From: Desulfosporosinus orientis DSM 765
GTDB taxonomy: Bacteria; Bacillota; Desulfitobacteriia; Desulfitobacteriales; Desulfitobacteriaceae
DNA: 64,000 nt
NCBI RefSeq assembly: GCF_000235605.1
Contig: NC_016584.1
Location: 5,457,151-5,521,150, forward strand
Direction of reading: 5' to 3'
Shown: one piece after another, positions 45,901 through 53,396 of the stretch
Layout of the letters: every line of letters begins with the position of its first letter
Numbering within the stretch: the first letter of the stretch is position 1
Position numbers and translations under genes: made by a program
The notes under the pieces: generated by a model
Database searches by the model: none
Seen by the model: the letters and a program-made list of their open reading frames with translations, nothing else
What the model was told of the DNA's origin: nothing

Positions 45901-46082
45901 TTTTCGATTTCCTGGGGTCCGACCCCGGAATACTGTGTTACCACAATGGACACTGGAATTTCGATGTTTGGCAGAAGATCAATAGGCAAACGCGTCAGTG
46001 AAATCGCACCTAAAAGAATGATGATCAGCATGCCCATGATGATTGTGACAGGTCGTTTTACTGAAACTTCTGTTAGCTTCAA
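42945..46082 (-). CDS. RND-family efflux pump (HAE1/AcrB type)
   Basis: A 1045-residue proton-driven exporter with the RND plan: TM1 near the N-terminus (PVTIIMGMLIIILLGAISLT), a large extracytoplasmic loop, TM2-6 (GGILAIIVVFMFF), a second loop and TM8-12 (ALILAVLLVYMILAAQFESL). The TM4 proton-relay motif appears in GLTLAMGRLVDDNIVALENI (Asp-Asp). It overlaps the adaptor by four bases. In diderms RND pumps need an outer-membrane channel; here only a TolC-like coiled-coil gene lies 6 kb away. Substrates are unknown; drugs, metals or metabolites are all possible. Confidence 0.95.
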   Translation of the reverse strand: MKLTEVSVKRPVTIIMGMLIIILLGAISLTRLPIDLLPNIEIPVSIVVTQYSGVGPQEIEKLITDPVEGAVSTVENIDTVTSNTTEGNSIVIAQFKNGTDMNFATLQMREKVDQIKSGLPSDAGAPMVMKLDLDAMPVVILTLSGHDADLAKLQSIAEDKLKPQLERVSGAASVSVVGGYEDEIAIKTHLEKMNGYGLTISSLAQIIGAENLNSPGGEVQKGTQELTIRTTGEFKSIDEIKDILIPLPSGGQIRLKDIADVGIEHKDINAITKANGEKSVSISVQKQSGTNTVKVADEVNATVQAFAKEYPDLKVNVVMDQSIDIKQSVKTVENEAIMGGILAIIVVFMFFHNFRTTFITATAIPIAMMATFAVLYFAGITINMMTLGGLTLAMGRLVDDNIVALENIHRHRMEGHSKFEAAVKGVSEVGMAVFASTLTTVAVFLPIVFVEGTVSTIFRELAMTFAISLLASLLVSLTLVPTLSAKLMKAGGIPEGRTGLKGLIDGIARGFDKTFGRIEAVYKRFLNYALHHRKTVMVIATLVFVLSAASAMSLGAEFMPESDIGQLTVNVTLPDGAKLQDTEDTMNQIEKKLEGISEIETVFTRIGTNGGFSLGGDTANTGSVSIQLVDLDARTRSVGEVGDQIRSLTKDIPGAEIQVSVTDNMQMGGSTTPIDIAVKGEELDQLKKIGIDIQGLIASVDGTREVKTSMTDGIPEVVVKVNRPNAAQFGLSAAQISQAVKGTIAGTTATQYRYDGKEIDVVLTGDETFKTSLENLGQTPIPTLSGATVPLSQVADVEIGRGPVKIERTGQTRVVHITSQIINRDLRSVTADIEAKLKDYHMPDGYTYEVLGENKELMESFADLGMALILAVLLVYMILAAQFESLLHPFTIILSLPMGFSGGMLGLFITRTTLSVPSFIGLILLVGIAVSNAIVLVDYIIKRRERGEEREEAIKNAGPIRLRPILMTTLATILGLIPMALGIGEGSETMQPMGIVVIFGLALSTLSTLLLVPVIYTIFEDIRDSRKRKKAKKMQKTAPQITHSV

Positions 46083-47290
46083 GATTCTTCCCCTCCCACA
46101 ATCTTCACCTTGTGACCCTCATCGACTAAAGTTTGTCCTTTAACGATCACTTTGTCACCCTTGGCCAAACCTTTGAGAATTTCAATATCCACCCCCGTAT
46201 CCAGGCCTGTAGCAACCTCTTTCGCTACCGCTTTATCGTCCTGGACAACATAAACGATGGTTTTGTCGTTCTTGAGAACTACGGCCTCACTTTTAACCGC
46301 CATTACATCCGCCTTTTTATCCGTAGTAAGTTCAACTTTGGTAAACATGCCCGGTTTTATCAAACCATCAGCATTTTCCAAGACAACTTTAACCGGATAA
46401 AGATGGGACTGGCTATCCGCTGATGGACTGATATTCTCGATTTTTCCCTCAAAACTGTTCTCACTCACTGACGGAACCGAAACTTTTACGACATCAGCTT
46501 GCTGCAAACGATTGACCAGGTTTTCAGCAACGCTGACAGTAGTATAAACACTGCTTATGTCCGTGAGGCTAACCCCTGCTTGCGTGCTGGTGGCCATGTT
46601 GCCGACTTGTACATTAACCTGGGAAACCATACCGTCCACAGGAGCAGTTACCGTGGCATTATCTAAAGCATCGCGAGCCTGGGTCAATTGAACTTCAACG
46701 AGATTAAGGCTGCTGTCTGAAGCCTGAATGCTTAATTGATCAATCTGACCCTCATAAGTGGATTTCAGTTCTTTCAGTCCTAATTCTGCCTGATCCAATT
46801 GAGTCTTTGAGGCAGCACCGGCATCATATAAAGCCTTGGTATTGTTATACGTTTTCTGTGCATCTGCAATCTTTTCAGCGGCAATAGCCTTCGTTCTTTC
46901 CAAAGAAGTTTTGGCAGCTTCCCATTGTTCCTTGCTGTTCTGATAACTTGCTTCAGCTAACTGGTAGGCTGTATTAAGATCTGTTTTGTCGAGAGTAAAA
47001 AGTACCTCTCCCTTATGTACTATATCCCCTACTTTTACATTCACGGACTCAACTTTGCCCGGAACCTTTGGGATGACAGCCACCTCTGTCTCTGACGAAA
47101 TTTTTCCGCTTACTATCGCTGTATTGATAAGGGTCTTGTTCCCAACTGTTTCTACTTCTACAGGAATATACTTTTCTGCAACAGTCTCAGCAGGCTTCTT
47201 CCCGCTGCACCCGGTCAGCAGTCCGATCGCCATCAACACTGCGAGTAAGATTTGGATTGTTCCCTTTTTACCAATTTTCATTGCCAACAC
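46079..47290 (-). CDS. RND adaptor (membrane fusion) lipoprotein
   Basis: A 403-residue lipoprotein adaptor: lipobox LLTGC near residue 28, a lipoyl half-motif (KVESVNVKVGDIVHKGEVLF), a coiled coil (about 110-205), the second lipoyl half (APVDGMVSQVNVQVGNM), then beta-barrel and membrane-proximal domains (LIKPGMFTKVELTTDKKAD; LAKGDKVIVKGQTLVDEGHK). Start choices are GTG at 47290 (GGAGG six bases upstream) or ATG at 47281. It is the first gene of the operon, behind a good promoter and a TetR-type operator. Confidence 0.92.
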   Translation of the reverse strand: MLAMKIGKKGTIQILLAVLMAIGLLTGCSGKKPAETVAEKYIPVEVETVGNKTLINTAIVSGKISSETEVAVIPKVPGKVESVNVKVGDIVHKGEVLFTLDKTDLNTAYQLAEASYQNSKEQWEAAKTSLERTKAIAAEKIADAQKTYNNTKALYDAGAASKTQLDQAELGLKELKSTYEGQIDQLSIQASDSSLNLVEVQLTQARDALDNATVTAPVDGMVSQVNVQVGNMATSTQAGVSLTDISSVYTTVSVAENLVNRLQQADVVKVSVPSVSENSFEGKIENISPSADSQSHLYPVKVVLENADGLIKPGMFTKVELTTDKKADVMAVKSEAVVLKNDKTIVYVVQDDKAVAKEVATGLDTGVDIEILKGLAKGDKVIVKGQTLVDEGHKVKIVGGEES

Positions 47291-47327
47291 CTATCTCCTC
47301 CACTTTTGCCCGTATAGTCCATCTCCA

Positions 47328-47381
47328 GAACCGACCGTTCAGTCACTCCTTATTTATACATTGAATGTCCAGAGAAATCAA
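47328..47381 (-). promoter_or_regulatory. Promoter and TetR-type operator of the RND operon
   Basis: On the minus strand: -35 TTGATT (47381-47376), 17-bp spacer, -10 TATAAA (47358-47353). Thirteen bases downstream is GAACCGACCGTTC (47328-47340), an inverted repeat GAAC-N5-GTTC, where a TetR repressor would block initiation or elongation. It lies 38 bases before the adaptor start. Confidence 0.6.
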
Positions 47382-47410
47382 TACTAATATGTAAATTCTT
47401 TAAATTATAA

Positions 47411-47445
47411 CAAGCAACCCAAACTCGCAATGAGTGAGTTGCTTG
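47411..47445 (-). terminator. Terminator after DUF948 gene
   Basis: CAAGCAAC (47411-47418) pairs with GTTGCTTG (47438-47445), with an inner ACTC/GAGT pair; on the minus strand TTATAATTT follows. Confidence 0.6.
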
Positions 47446-47451
47446 CCTATT

Positions 47452-47835
47452 TCAGGATTCTGTATCCTTTGTTTTTCCCCCACGAATATTATGCCACAGC
47501 TCGATTATTTGTTTGATATTACGAATCAATACCGTTATAAAGCTCAAGGGGTTCTTCCTAAAGTTCTCAAGACTCACAGCTACTTCATTAACCGTCCCTC
47601 CCACTTGCTCACTGGTATTTTTCACCAGGGTAGTAACCGCTTGGACATCCGCCAACATATATGGTAAGTGGGCATTAATATCTTGTACTGTTTTCTTAGC
47701 CTCGTCTGTTAACTTACGAACGGAGCGAAACCAAAGCATCAGCTCAATACCAATAACTCCAAATATAATAGTCAAGACAAGTGCGCACACTTCATAAATC
47801 ATAGCCCATCCCCCACTCTGTTGTTCTATCATCAT
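47452..47835 (-). CDS. DUF948-family membrane protein
   Basis: A 127-residue protein with one N-terminal TM helix (EVCALVLTIIFGVIGIELML) followed by an amphipathic helical region (VRKLTDEAKKTVQDINAHLP; AVTTLVKNTSEQVGGTVNEV), the layout of the DUF948 family found in Firmicutes. These look like general-stress or envelope proteins; the molecular role is unknown. Its start overlaps the ctpA-like stop by four bases, so the two are coupled. Confidence 0.8.
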   Translation of the reverse strand: MMIEQQSGGWAMIYEVCALVLTIIFGVIGIELMLWFRSVRKLTDEAKKTVQDINAHLPYMLADVQAVTTLVKNTSEQVGGTVNEVAVSLENFRKNPLSFITVLIRNIKQIIELWHNIRGGKTKDTES

Positions 47836-49496
47836 TTCTCAAGATCTTTGATAGCAACACCATAGTCCGAATTAAGGGTACTTTGTTGGATTAATTCAGT
47901 TTGTTCACTTGTATTTTTCACCTGGATGGACTGTATTTGTGAAGTGGCCTCAGTTTCTTCTCCGCTGCCAATCGTATGGGCAATAGCCAGGCCTCCTTCA
48001 CCTAATACCTGACCGCTTAATCCCTGGATAGTAGGATTAATAACCAACCAATAGGTTGTATCCGGAGTTAATTGCGCTGTGGGAATGACTTGAACGCTTG
48101 TCGGTCCAAGAGGTTCAAATGTTGAAAGTGTTCTTTCCCCAGTGTTGCTGTCAATCAACTCAATACTGGAGTTGTTTACACTTTCCCAGTTAACGTCCAG
48201 AGAAAAATCCACCGTAAATTTCTTATCCAGCGGGATCTGAGATAATTCAGCAACTTGATGATAGCTTGGATAGTAATGGATATAATCTAAAGACGATTGG
48301 CCGATATTGTTTGCAGCTGCACCGGATAGTTCCCCCCAGGCCTCCCAATAATCATCCGTTGTCGCCATCTTTAGCGCTTGAGTCGAATCTGCCAACATTA
48401 ATTCTGCAGCTTTGAGTGAATCTGCCTGCTGAATAACGACATTAGGACTGATGCCTACTTTATCAATCTCATTCCCCAAGGGAGAATAAAAATGGTCAAC
48501 TGTCATTTTAAGCACCCCGCCATTTTCTAAAGGAAACATACTCTGTACAGATCCCTTGCCATAACTGGTAGTTCCAACGATGGTCGCCTTTTTATAATCC
48601 TTGACAGCCGCCGTCAAAATTTCAGAGGCACTGGCACTGTTTTCATTGATTAAAAAGATAACTCTCTGGCTGAAGGTAAAATCATGATCTATTGCTTCAT
48701 AGGGAGATAGGTCTCCTGACCGGTCTTTAATGCGAACTGCAATATCCGGACCGATAAAATAGCCGGCAAGATCAAGGGCTGAGCTCAGAAAACCTCCTCC
48801 ATTGTTCCTTAAATCAACAATCCAGCTATCGACCTTCTCGTCCGCCAACTTATTGACAGCAGCCTCAAATTCCTCGGGAGTATCTTTACCAAAGGAATTC
48901 AGATCCAAGTAGCCAATATGTCCATCTAAAACTTCCCCTGTCACCGTCGGTTCAGATACTTCAGCCCGGGTTACCTCAAGATCAAGCATCTCCTCGCCGC
49001 GATTGACCCGGAGGCGGACAGTGCTTCCTTCCGGCCCCCGAAGTATGTTAACAGCCTCATCAGAGCTCAGCCCCGCTAATGATTCTCCATCCGCTCGAAT
49101 GATCACATCTCCGGAATTCAGCCCAACTTCTTCTGCGGGAGAGCCTGGAACAACGCTTAATACTTCTACACCTTCCGGAACCATCTCAATATGTATGCCA
49201 ATCCCTGTAAAGCTCATGTTGATGCTTCCTACAAACTCCTGATACTCCTCGGGTGTGAAGTACATTGTGTGGGGATCTCCCAGCTTTTCCAGCATCGCCT
49301 CAATTGTCGGGGCATTTAGGACTTCATCTGAAACAGGCTCTACATATTGAGTTTTTAAGAGAGAACGGATTTCCGCCAGAGTACCTGAATCGGATGCCAG
49401 AACCGCTGTGGAATTGCTAAGTAATAATATAACGATAAGCACTAAGTTCAATAATATACCGGCAGCTTTTCTCCGGGGCACTAAGTTTACATGCAT
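47832..49496 (-). CDS. Carboxy-terminal processing protease (S41/CtpA-like) with Ig-like tail
   Basis: Exported serine protease of 554 residues. An N-terminal signal/anchor (ILLNLVLIVILLLSNSTAVL) is followed by a PDZ domain (about 95-175; SFTGIGIHIEMVPEGVEVLS, SPAEEVGLNSGDVIIRADG) and the S41 core with catalytic Ser in NENSASASE and Lys in GTTSYGKGSVQ. Residues from about 415 form a beta-rich domain resembling bacterial Ig-like (SbsA/Big-type) modules, not usual in CtpA. Such proteases trim envelope proteins and sporulation signals. It is upstream of, and coupled to, the DUF948 gene. Confidence 0.92.
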   Translation of the reverse strand: MHVNLVPRRKAAGILLNLVLIVILLLSNSTAVLASDSGTLAEIRSLLKTQYVEPVSDEVLNAPTIEAMLEKLGDPHTMYFTPEEYQEFVGSINMSFTGIGIHIEMVPEGVEVLSVVPGSPAEEVGLNSGDVIIRADGESLAGLSSDEAVNILRGPEGSTVRLRVNRGEEMLDLEVTRAEVSEPTVTGEVLDGHIGYLDLNSFGKDTPEEFEAAVNKLADEKVDSWIVDLRNNGGGFLSSALDLAGYFIGPDIAVRIKDRSGDLSPYEAIDHDFTFSQRVIFLINENSASASEILTAAVKDYKKATIVGTTSYGKGSVQSMFPLENGGVLKMTVDHFYSPLGNEIDKVGISPNVVIQQADSLKAAELMLADSTQALKMATTDDYWEAWGELSGAAANNIGQSSLDYIHYYPSYHQVAELSQIPLDKKFTVDFSLDVNWESVNNSSIELIDSNTGERTLSTFEPLGPTSVQVIPTAQLTPDTTYWLVINPTIQGLSGQVLGEGGLAIAHTIGSGEETEATSQIQSIQVKNTSEQTELIQQSTLNSDYGVAIKDLEK

Positions 49497-49603
49497 ATGT
49501 TTTAAGATCTCCTTCCTAAGTTCAACAGTCGTATGAGTATTAAATTCGACGTTGGCTTGAATTTACCTTCGCCTTTGGTAAAGTTCTGCTTAAATAAATA
49601 AAG

Positions 49604-49633
49604 GTCAAATTCGTCAGCGCTGACGAATTTGAC
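49604..49633. promoter_or_regulatory. 30-bp perfect palindrome upstream of the ctpA-like gene
   Basis: GTCAAATTCGTCAGC is followed directly by its exact reverse complement, with no spacer. It lies 107 bases before the protease start and 72 bases after the helicase stop. On the minus strand its end forms TTGACC, a possible -35. It lacks a T-run, and a separate terminator already follows the helicase, so an operator is more likely than a terminator. Confidence 0.55.
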
Positions 49634-49664
49634 TTAGAACCAGACCCATAAGCTCTAAAAACAA

Positions 49665-49692
49665 AAGGAAAAGGCCAAAAAACCTTTTCCTT
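49665..49692 (-). terminator. Rho-independent terminator after the DEAD-box helicase
   Basis: AAGGAAAAGG (49665-49674) pairs with CCTTTTCCTT (49683-49692); on the minus strand TTGTTTTTAG follows. It begins 14 bases after the stop. Confidence 0.75.
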
Positions 49693-49705
49693 AACTAACA
49701 AATTA

Positions 49706-51217
49706 TTAACCGTTTCGCTTGTTATCTCTTCCTCTTTGAAAACCGGAAGAAGCGCCGCGGTAATCGTTGGCTTTCCTCCGAGACCATGTATCCGGTTTAG
49801 GGCTGTAGCCTTCCCGGTGGTAGTTGCCCTGAGGTCTATTGGCCATACCTCTGCCGCCTCCCATACTTCTTCCTCCCATGCCTCTTCTGCGCACAGGTGC
49901 GGCTTCAGTCAATTGTACTTCTACATGTTCAGGTTCTTTCGTGATGATTTTCAAGGCTGCTGATAAAAGTGTCACTGAATCATTTTCGGCGAGAAGCTCT
50001 TCCGCTAATGCCTTATATTTTTCAATGTCTTCTTCGGCTATAACCCTCAGAACCTCATTCATGGTCAAACGCTGCTGGCCTTGTACTGCTTCTACGATCG
50101 TCGGAATAGGTTTACGAACGATTCGTCGCTTAATCACTGATTCAATTAAACGAAGCATGCCAATTTCCCGTGGTGTGACTAAGGTAATCGCCAGACCGGA
50201 TTTGCCGGCTCGTCCTGTTCGACCGACACGATGCACATAGCTTTCCGGGTCTTGGGGTATATCAAAATTAAAGACATGGGTTACGCCACTGATATCCAAG
50301 CCTCTTGCCGCCACATCCGTAGCAACCAGAACTTCGATAGTACCATCTTTAAACTGCCTTAAAACACTGTCCCTCTTATTTTGAGTCAAGTCACCATGAA
50401 TTCCTTCAGCCGAATAACCTCTCTTGCTTAAAGCCTCAGCGAGCTCGTCCACACGCTTTTTAGTTCTTGCAAAAACTATAGACAGTTCCGGGGATTGTAT
50501 GTCTAAAATTCTTGACAGGACATCAAACTTTAAGCGTTCTGTAACTTCTACATAATGCTGCTCAATATCTGAAACGGTAACCCCCGTGGCTTTAATGCTG
50601 ATTAACTGGGGTTCTTGCATAAAACGATGAGCGATGTTTTGAATCTGTCTTGGCATAGTAGCTGAGAACAGCAATGTTTGTCTTTCCTCAGGAACTTCTT
50701 TAAGAATGGTTTCAATATCATCCAAGAAGCCCATATTTAACATCTCATCTGCCTCATCCAGAACAAGAATTTTAATGTCATTCAGGCGAATGGTTTTCCT
50801 TCTCATATGGTCCATGAGACGCCCCGGAGTTGCCACAATGATATGGGGTCTTTTCTTAAGAGCCCTGATTTGCCATTCAATGCCTTGGCCTCCGTAAATG
50901 GGTAAGGCATGTATCCGTTTATATTGACCAATCTTGTTCAATTCCTCAGCTACTTGAACTGCCAATTCCCTGGTTGGAGCTAGAACAATACCTTGAATAT
51001 GCTCAGATTGTCCTACGATTCTTTCGATCAGAGGAATTCCGTAAGCCGCAGTTTTTCCTGTTCCGGTTTGAGCCTGTCCTATCAGATCCCGCCCTTCCAT
51101 AGCAATGGGAATCGTCTGCTCTTGAATAGGTGTTGTCTCTTCAAACCCCATGTTAATAATCGATCGAATTATGGACTCACTTAAACCTAAGTCTGTAAAT
51201 GTCGCCAATACTTTCAT
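49706..51217 (-). CDS. DEAD-box RNA helicase (CshA-type)
   Basis: A 503-residue ATP-dependent RNA helicase. All core motifs are visible: Q motif ([18 protein letters not shown]), [64 protein letters not shown] and [13 protein letters not shown]. The C-terminus is Gly/Arg-rich ([12 protein letters not shown]), as in CshA-type helicases of the RNA degradosome and cold shock. A roughly 170-base leader with a candidate extended -10 lies upstream, consistent with cold or growth control, though this is inference. Confidence 0.93.
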   Translation of the reverse strand: MKVLATFTDLGLSESIIRSIINMGFEETTPIQEQTIPIAMEGRDLIGQAQTGTGKTAAYGIPLIERIVGQSEHIQGIVLAPTRELAVQVAEELNKIGQYKRIHALPIYGGQGIEWQIRALKKRPHIIVATPGRLMDHMRRKTIRLNDIKILVLDEADEMLNMGFLDDIETILKEVPEERQTLLFSATMPRQIQNIAHRFMQEPQLISIKATGVTVSDIEQHYVEVTERLKFDVLSRILDIQSPELSIVFARTKKRVDELAEALSKRGYSAEGIHGDLTQNKRDSVLRQFKDGTIEVLVATDVAARGLDISGVTHVFNFDIPQDPESYVHRVGRTGRAGKSGLAITLVTPREIGMLRLIESVIKRRIVRKPIPTIVEAVQGQQRLTMNEVLRVIAEEDIEKYKALAEELLAENDSVTLLSAALKIITKEPEHVEVQLTEAAPVRRRGMGGRSMGGGRGMANRPQGNYHREGYSPKPDTWSRRKANDYRGASSGFQRGRDNKRNG

Positions 51218-51397
51218 TCTCCTTTTGATAATCTATATTCTTAAGTTTTCCAATTGCGTCCCTATCTATAACTGCGAACACTATGTCTGCAATAAATATT
51301 ATTCTTCATAACTACCCGCCGAAACAATATCTCCTAAATTGGCGCGTGAGTGTCACAAGAGGTACAGACGCTTTAATGGCACTAATTAAATAGTGTA
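51218..51397 (-). promoter_or_regulatory. Long leader and candidate extended -10 of the helicase gene
   Basis: TGGTACACT on the minus strand (TACACT at 51397-51392) fits an extended -10, giving a leader of roughly 170 bases. No clear -35 and no known riboswitch fold is seen. Apart from the hairpin at 51463-51482, nothing else is recognised in 51218-51620. Confidence 0.3.
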
Positions 51398-51462
51398 CCA
51401 TATTTTTTTCTTTATTGATAGACCTATAACGTCGGATTATTTCCGAAAAAGGCAAATTAAAG

Positions 51463-51482
51463 GACCTCCGCGTCCGGAGGTC
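51463..51482 (-). terminator. Terminator after the TolC-like gene
   Basis: GACCTCCG (51463-51470) pairs with CGGAGGTC (51475-51482); on the minus strand it is followed by CTTTAATTTGCCTTTTT. It lies 140 bases after the coiled-coil gene and upstream of the helicase promoter region. Confidence 0.6.
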
Positions 51483-51620
51483 ACAATTGCGCAAGTCAAT
51501 GGTTCAAATGGGTCTTACTGACTTACAGAATTAAATTAGCATTAATATTTGTGAAAGTCAAGACTAATCCACAGATTAGGACCTAGATTATGGATAAGTG
51601 TATAAGTTTTGTTGTTTTTC

Positions 51621-52787
51621 CTAGGATTGAGACATTCCTTTTAAGAACCAATCGTAATTACACTTTGCATTAAAAAGATTAATTTCCTTTGTCTTTACTG
51701 TATTTTCTTGAGCTTGATAGTCTGCAGTGATTGCATTCAATTCCAACTGAGAAATCATTCCCAGACTCTTCTCAAGCTGAGCATTAGAGAGCGTCACTTT
51801 TTTATCGGCGAGCGTTTGCTTGGCATGTCTAAGATCACTCTGCAGGCTGCTAATGCTGTCTACCATATTATAATAGCTGGATGTCAAGGTATCTTTTAAT
51901 TGAGTAAGCTTTAAGTTTGCATTGTCCAAGTCATAATTAGCCTGTTTATAATCTGTTGATGACATTCCATGGTCCTTTTTAGCCCGGTCAAGGGCAGCCT
52001 GCAAGATGACAATCTGATCTTCCTGCAATTTAATAGCATAACTGTTTTCTAGGGCCTTTGCCAAATCACCTTCCTGATCTTCAATGACAAAATTGTCACT
52101 ATCAGAAGGAATACTTCCAATAACCAGATCATTCTCTTGATCATTCAACAGATTTTTTAATTGACGTTCTAATGAGTCTTGCTTATACTTTGTGCTTTCC
52201 AAACCGGTTTTTAGGCCTACTAACTGTGTTCTTAACACATTAACATCATTATTAGCTACCAGACCTAAGCTTTCTTGCAATTCTTTGGCAATTAATTGGT
52301 CCTGCAAAGTTTCTACGTTTAAAGAAGTATTTGCTAAATCTAAACTCGTTTGATTGTAATTGATAAAGGCGGTTTCGGCTGTTAGTACCTGAATATCGTT
52401 ATTCATTGAGGCCTGCAAGTCGGCGATTGCCTCTAACGTAGGCTTGTCAACCTGGTACCGTTCAGCTTGCTTTAATGCCTCAAGTAAAGCTCTTTTTTGG
52501 GCGGCAATGGTTATGATTTGCGTCGTGTCACTTGTTCCATCCCGTTGATCGTTAAGGTTTTCAATATCATCTTCCAGGTCTTTAATATCTCCCTTGAGAC
52601 CGGAATAGTTGGCATAACTTTTAAGCCGATTGTTCTCATTCATTTGCACTGTAAGATTGTTTTCAGTAATAATACTTTCAATATCATCAAAATTAATCGT
52701 TCTTGAATTTGAATCAGCCAAAACCATCAATGGTTGTCCAAAAAGTAGCAAAACTGATAAAACGGATACGCCAAATAATTTTTTCAT
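51621..52787 (-). CDS. TolC-like (outer-membrane efflux family) coiled-coil exported protein
   Basis: A 388-residue protein with a signal peptide (KLFGVSVLSVLLLFGQPLMV, cut near LAD) and long alpha-helical heptad regions in two halves. The opening INFDDIESIITENNLTVQMN and the closing KSLGMISQLELNAITADYQA resemble the start and end of TolC-repeat domains (LGLVANNDVNVLRTQLVGLK gives the first half-repeat). Beta-strands for an outer-membrane barrel are not obvious. In a Gram-positive envelope it may span the wall or partner an adaptor of the RND or MacAB type. Its promoter carries a palindromic operator. Confidence 0.75.
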   Translation of the reverse strand: MKKLFGVSVLSVLLLFGQPLMVLADSNSRTINFDDIESIITENNLTVQMNENNRLKSYANYSGLKGDIKDLEDDIENLNDQRDGTSDTTQIITIAAQKRALLEALKQAERYQVDKPTLEAIADLQASMNNDIQVLTAETAFINYNQTSLDLANTSLNVETLQDQLIAKELQESLGLVANNDVNVLRTQLVGLKTGLESTKYKQDSLERQLKNLLNDQENDLVIGSIPSDSDNFVIEDQEGDLAKALENSYAIKLQEDQIVILQAALDRAKKDHGMSSTDYKQANYDLDNANLKLTQLKDTLTSSYYNMVDSISSLQSDLRHAKQTLADKKVTLSNAQLEKSLGMISQLELNAITADYQAQENTVKTKEINLFNAKCNYDWFLKGMSQS

Positions 52788-52814
52788 ATGTAGACTTTCC
52801 TTTCATTTCGTTAT

Positions 52815-52848
52815 GTGCTAATTTTAGCACCAATAATTTTGATGTCAA
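52815..52848 (-). promoter_or_regulatory. Promoter with palindromic operator for the TolC-like gene
   Basis: On the minus strand: -35 TTGACA (52848-52843), 16-bp spacer, -10 TAAAAT (52826-52821). The perfect dyad GTGCTAATTTTAGCAC (52815-52830; 7-bp arms, 2-bp centre) covers the -10, so a bound regulator would repress. The start codon is about 27 bases further on. It is not the CIRCE element. Confidence 0.65.
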
Positions 52849-52934
52849 TTGTTATTTAGAGATAATTTTGCAAACCATAAACCTTAATAAAAGATTATTA
52901 TTTATAAAGGGAAGGGGATCCTTCCCTTTATAGT

Positions 52935-53339
52935 TTACTTAAATGTTGCATGCTTTACAATTTTTCCTTCTTTAATAACCATTATATCAATACTATGGTT
53001 AGGATATTTTTCTTTAATAACCTTACTGTATTTCTCCGCTACTTGATCAGGAGAGAGCTCTTGCTCATTGTTAATTACTATATCTGAATTCACAGCTGGC
53101 TGCTGCCCTTCTACTACTTGAACCATGACACTTTCTATTCCCTTTTCTGCTTCTATTTGCTTGGTTAGATTTTCGTCACGTCCTAACTTGACAGTAGACT
53201 GGGGGTTGACATCATTGGATTCTGTACTCTGCTTCGTATCGTCCTGTACTTTAGGAGTAGATTTCGAATTAGAACACCCTGAGAGAAAAGTTAAGATAAC
53301 CAATACACTCAGAATCTTTAACCACTTACGCTTTGCCAA
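52935..53339 (-). CDS. Small lipoprotein of unknown function
   Basis: A 134-residue lipoprotein with the lipobox LTFLSGC (Cys22), a low-complexity Ser/Thr/Gln linker and a C-terminal domain from about 55 (GIESVMVQVVEGQQPAVNSD; SPDQVAEKYSKVIKEKYPNH) that looks like a small alpha/beta fold. It starts at TTG with GGAGGAG eight bases upstream. It follows the SLAP-domain gene by 57 bases and may be in the same transcript. Not assigned to a family. Confidence 0.72.
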   Translation of the reverse strand: MAKRKWLKILSVLVILTFLSGCSNSKSTPKVQDDTKQSTESNDVNPQSTVKLGRDENLTKQIEAEKGIESVMVQVVEGQQPAVNSDIVINNEQELSPDQVAEKYSKVIKEKYPNHSIDIMVIKEGKIVKHATFK

Positions 53340-53396
53340 AATTTTATCTCCTCCGTTTCTCCACTAATGCAGAACGAAGACTCTTTTACCGTTATT

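Noticed and set aside
51312-51494. 60-codon minus-strand frame upstream of the helicase
   Set aside because: It runs through a terminator hairpin and the helicase leader and lacks a ribosome site or recognisable motif.
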